A stretch of DNA of 64,000 bases from assembly GCF_002213415.1 (NCBI RefSeq), contig NZ_NJGU01000005.1:62001-126000 (forward strand), read 5' to 3'. Shown here one piece after another: positions 62,721 through 64,000 of this stretch (positions within the stretch are counted from its first letter, which is position 1; every line of letters begins with the position of its first letter). The translations under genes and the position numbers were made by a program. Origin of the DNA: Herbaspirillum robiniae. Lineage in GTDB: Bacteria > Pseudomonadota > Gammaproteobacteria > Burkholderiales > Burkholderiaceae_D. The notes beneath the pieces were generated by a model. That model did not search any database, was not told the origin of the DNA, and was given only the letters and a program-made list of their open reading frames with translations.

Positions 62721-63638
62721 ATGGACTGGAACCTGCTGCGCACCTTCATGTTCGTCGTCCAGGAGCGCGGCGTCGGGCGCGCCGCCAACGTGCTGTGCCT
62801 GAGCCAGCCGGCGGTCAGCCAGGCGCTGCGCCGGCTGGAGGAGACCGTCGGCGGCGTGCTGCTGCACCGGCGCAACGGCGAGTTCCGGCTGACCACGCTG
62901 GGCGAGGAAATCTACGCGGTGGCGCGCGAGATGTATGGCATGGTCTCGCGCATCGACGGCGCGGCCGGCCATGCCGCCGACGACGTGGCCGGCACGCTGC
63001 GGCTGTTCCTGATGAGCCGGGTGCAGAGCGCGGCCTATGACGATTTCCTGGCGCAGTTCCACCGCCGCTACCCCAAGGTCGAGTTCCGCATCGACGTCAT
63101 GCAGAGCGCCGCCATCCTCGATGCGCTGGCCAAGGGCACCACGGCGCTGGGCATCTGCCTGTGCCGCAAGCCGGTGGAGAAACTGGAGCGCCGGCTGTTC
63201 CTGCGGCACCGCTACGTGATCGTGTGCGGGCGCCATCATCCGCTGTTCGCCCAGCGCACGGTGGGCATCGACGACATCCTCGGCCAGAACTTCGTCTGCT
63301 TCGCCAGCGACCAGCTGGGCGACACGCTCTCGCCGCTGACCGTGTTCCGCGACCAGCAGGGCTTCACCGGCCACATCGCCGGCACCTCCCCGTACGTCGA
63401 GGAAATCCGCCGCATGGTGGTGGCCGGGGTCGGCCTGAGCTTCCTACCCGAGCACCTGATCCGCCAGGACGTGGCCAACGGCGAGCTGAAGATCCTGCAG
63501 GCCGGCGGGCCGGTGGCCGAGATCGACGTGTTCCTGACCTGGCATCGCCAGCGCAAGCTGTCGGCGCCGGAGCAGGCCTTCCTGGATTCCTTCGAGCGCT
63601 TCCTGCAGCGCGTGCCGCTGGAGGTGCGCACCGCCTAG
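62721..63638 (+). CDS. LysR-family regulator
   Basis: The 305-residue protein begins MDWNLLRTFMFVVQERGVGRAANVLCLSQPAVSQALRRLEETVGGVLLHRRNGEFRLTTLGEE, a LysR winged helix, followed by the effector domain (LSFLPEHLIRQDVANGEL near 245). I prefer the ATG after GGAG; an in-frame ATG 20 codons upstream has no ribosome-binding site. It follows the deacetylase gene in the same direction and may control the permease-deacetylase pair. Its TAG stop shares the palindrome CTAG with the stop of the convergent chemoreceptor gene. Confidence 0.88.
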   Translation: MDWNLLRTFMFVVQERGVGRAANVLCLSQPAVSQALRRLEETVGGVLLHRRNGEFRLTTLGEEIYAVAREMYGMVSRIDGAAGHAADDVAGTLRLFLMSRVQSAAYDDFLAQFHRRYPKVEFRIDVMQSAAILDALAKGTTALGICLCRKPVEKLERRLFLRHRYVIVCGRHHPLFAQRTVGIDDILGQNFVCFASDQLGDTLSPLTVFRDQQGFTGHIAGTSPYVEEIRRMVVAGVGLSFLPEHLIRQDVANGELKILQAGGPVAEIDVFLTWHRQRKLSAPEQAFLDSFERFLQRVPLEVRTA

Positions 63639-64000
63639 GCCGGCAACAGGCGCAGCTCCGGCGACGGCTGCGGTGGGACTGCCTCGGCGGTGGGCGCGAT
63701 CCGGAACGCGCCCACCGCCGCCGCCAGCTCGCGCGCCTGCAGCTGCAACGCCATGGCCGAGGCGGCGGCCTGCTCCACCAGCGCGGCGTTCTGCTGGGTG
63801 CCCTCGTCCATCTGCGCGATGGCCTGGTTGATCTGCTCGATGCCGTGGCGCTGGTCGTCGCTGGCGTCGGCGATGGAGGCCACCACCTGGGTCACGTTGT
63901 TGATGCTGTCCATCACCTGCTGCATGGTGGCGCCGGCCTTTTCCACCAGCCGGCTGCCGGCGTCGACCTTGCCCACGGTGTCGCCGATCAGGCCCTTGAT
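63635..64000 (-). CDS. Methyl-accepting chemotaxis protein, C-terminal part
   Basis: The 121 residues in the window read from the right edge: IKGLIGDTVGKVDAGSRLVEKAGATMQQV, then VTQVVASIADASDDQRHGIEQINQAIAQMDEGTQQNAALVEQAAASA, the coiled-coil signalling and methylation helices of MCPs, ending in a Pro-rich tail. The tail lacks an NWETF-type CheR-binding pentapeptide. The sensor and membrane domains lie outside the window. Confidence 0.92.
   Translation of the reverse strand: MKGLIGDTVGKVDAGSRLVEKAGATMQQVMDSINNVTQVVASIADASDDQRHGIEQINQAIAQMDEGTQQNAALVEQAAASAMALQLQARELAAAVGAFRIAPTAEAVPPQPSPELRLLPA

Overview
The window is a chromosome-like stretch of a high-GC Gram-negative bacterium. Gene content points to a betaproteobacterium, most plausibly Oxalobacteraceae (Herbaspirillum or a relative): tightly packed catabolic operons with divergent LysR genes, an Entner-Doudoroff pathway with a HexR regulator, a homogentisate pathway, MFS acid transporters and a chemoreceptor. 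This placement is inferred from gene families; no rRNA or other phylogenetic marker is present. I see no insertion sequences, prophage, CRISPR array, tRNA or rRNA. 54 protein genes are called, two of them cut by the window edges.

Layout. 1-2124: tail of a carboxylate siderophore operon resembling staphyloferrin B loci (IucA/IucC synthetase end, SbnG-like aldolase fold protein, SbnH-like PLP decarboxylase). 2216-10163: a six-gene minus-strand operon for an unidentified acid or lactone (Tat-exported amidohydrolase, two MFS permeases, SMP-30 lactonase, RraA-type aldolase, 2-hydroxyacid dehydrogenase), with a divergent LysR gene and a MobA-like gene. 10234-11510: HxlR regulator divergent from a MaoC-type dehydratase. 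11533-18258: homogentisate degradation (transporter, hmgA, fahA, maiA) with a divergent LysR gene and an alpha/beta hydrolase. 18285-21154: Fur-box promoter and a PepSY/flavodoxin/ferredoxin-reductase fusion. 21456-28208: cardiolipin-synthase-like lipoprotein, an unknown secreted protein, cytochrome c, ilvD with divergent LysR, lgt.

28412-43963 is the best-integrated region: eda-edd, pgi-zwf-hexR, tal, and gntR with gntT-gntK-idnO-idnD. Together they take L-idonate, gluconate and glucose-6-phosphate into 6-phosphogluconate and the Entner-Doudoroff pathway. Three matching LacI-type operators (one at edd, two between gntT and gntR) and two HexR-type boxes (edd and pgi) are visible. The edd leader carries both kinds one base apart, so peripheral gluconate uptake and the central pathway appear to be co-controlled.

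44305-50886: gamma-glutamyltransferase, a small outer-membrane protein, a CBS-domain membrane protein, a quinone-oxidoreductase-like gene and its divergent LysR. 50864-63638: a GABA/polyamine-type island with a GabR-like MocR regulator, gabT, a PotABCD-type ABC importer, gabD, an MHS-family permease translationally coupled to an acetylpolyamine-amidohydrolase-like protein, and a LysR gene. The window ends in the C-terminus of a chemoreceptor. Recurrent curiosities are histone-H1-like Lys/Ala-rich tails on two unrelated regulators and several perfect dyads in divergent promoters.
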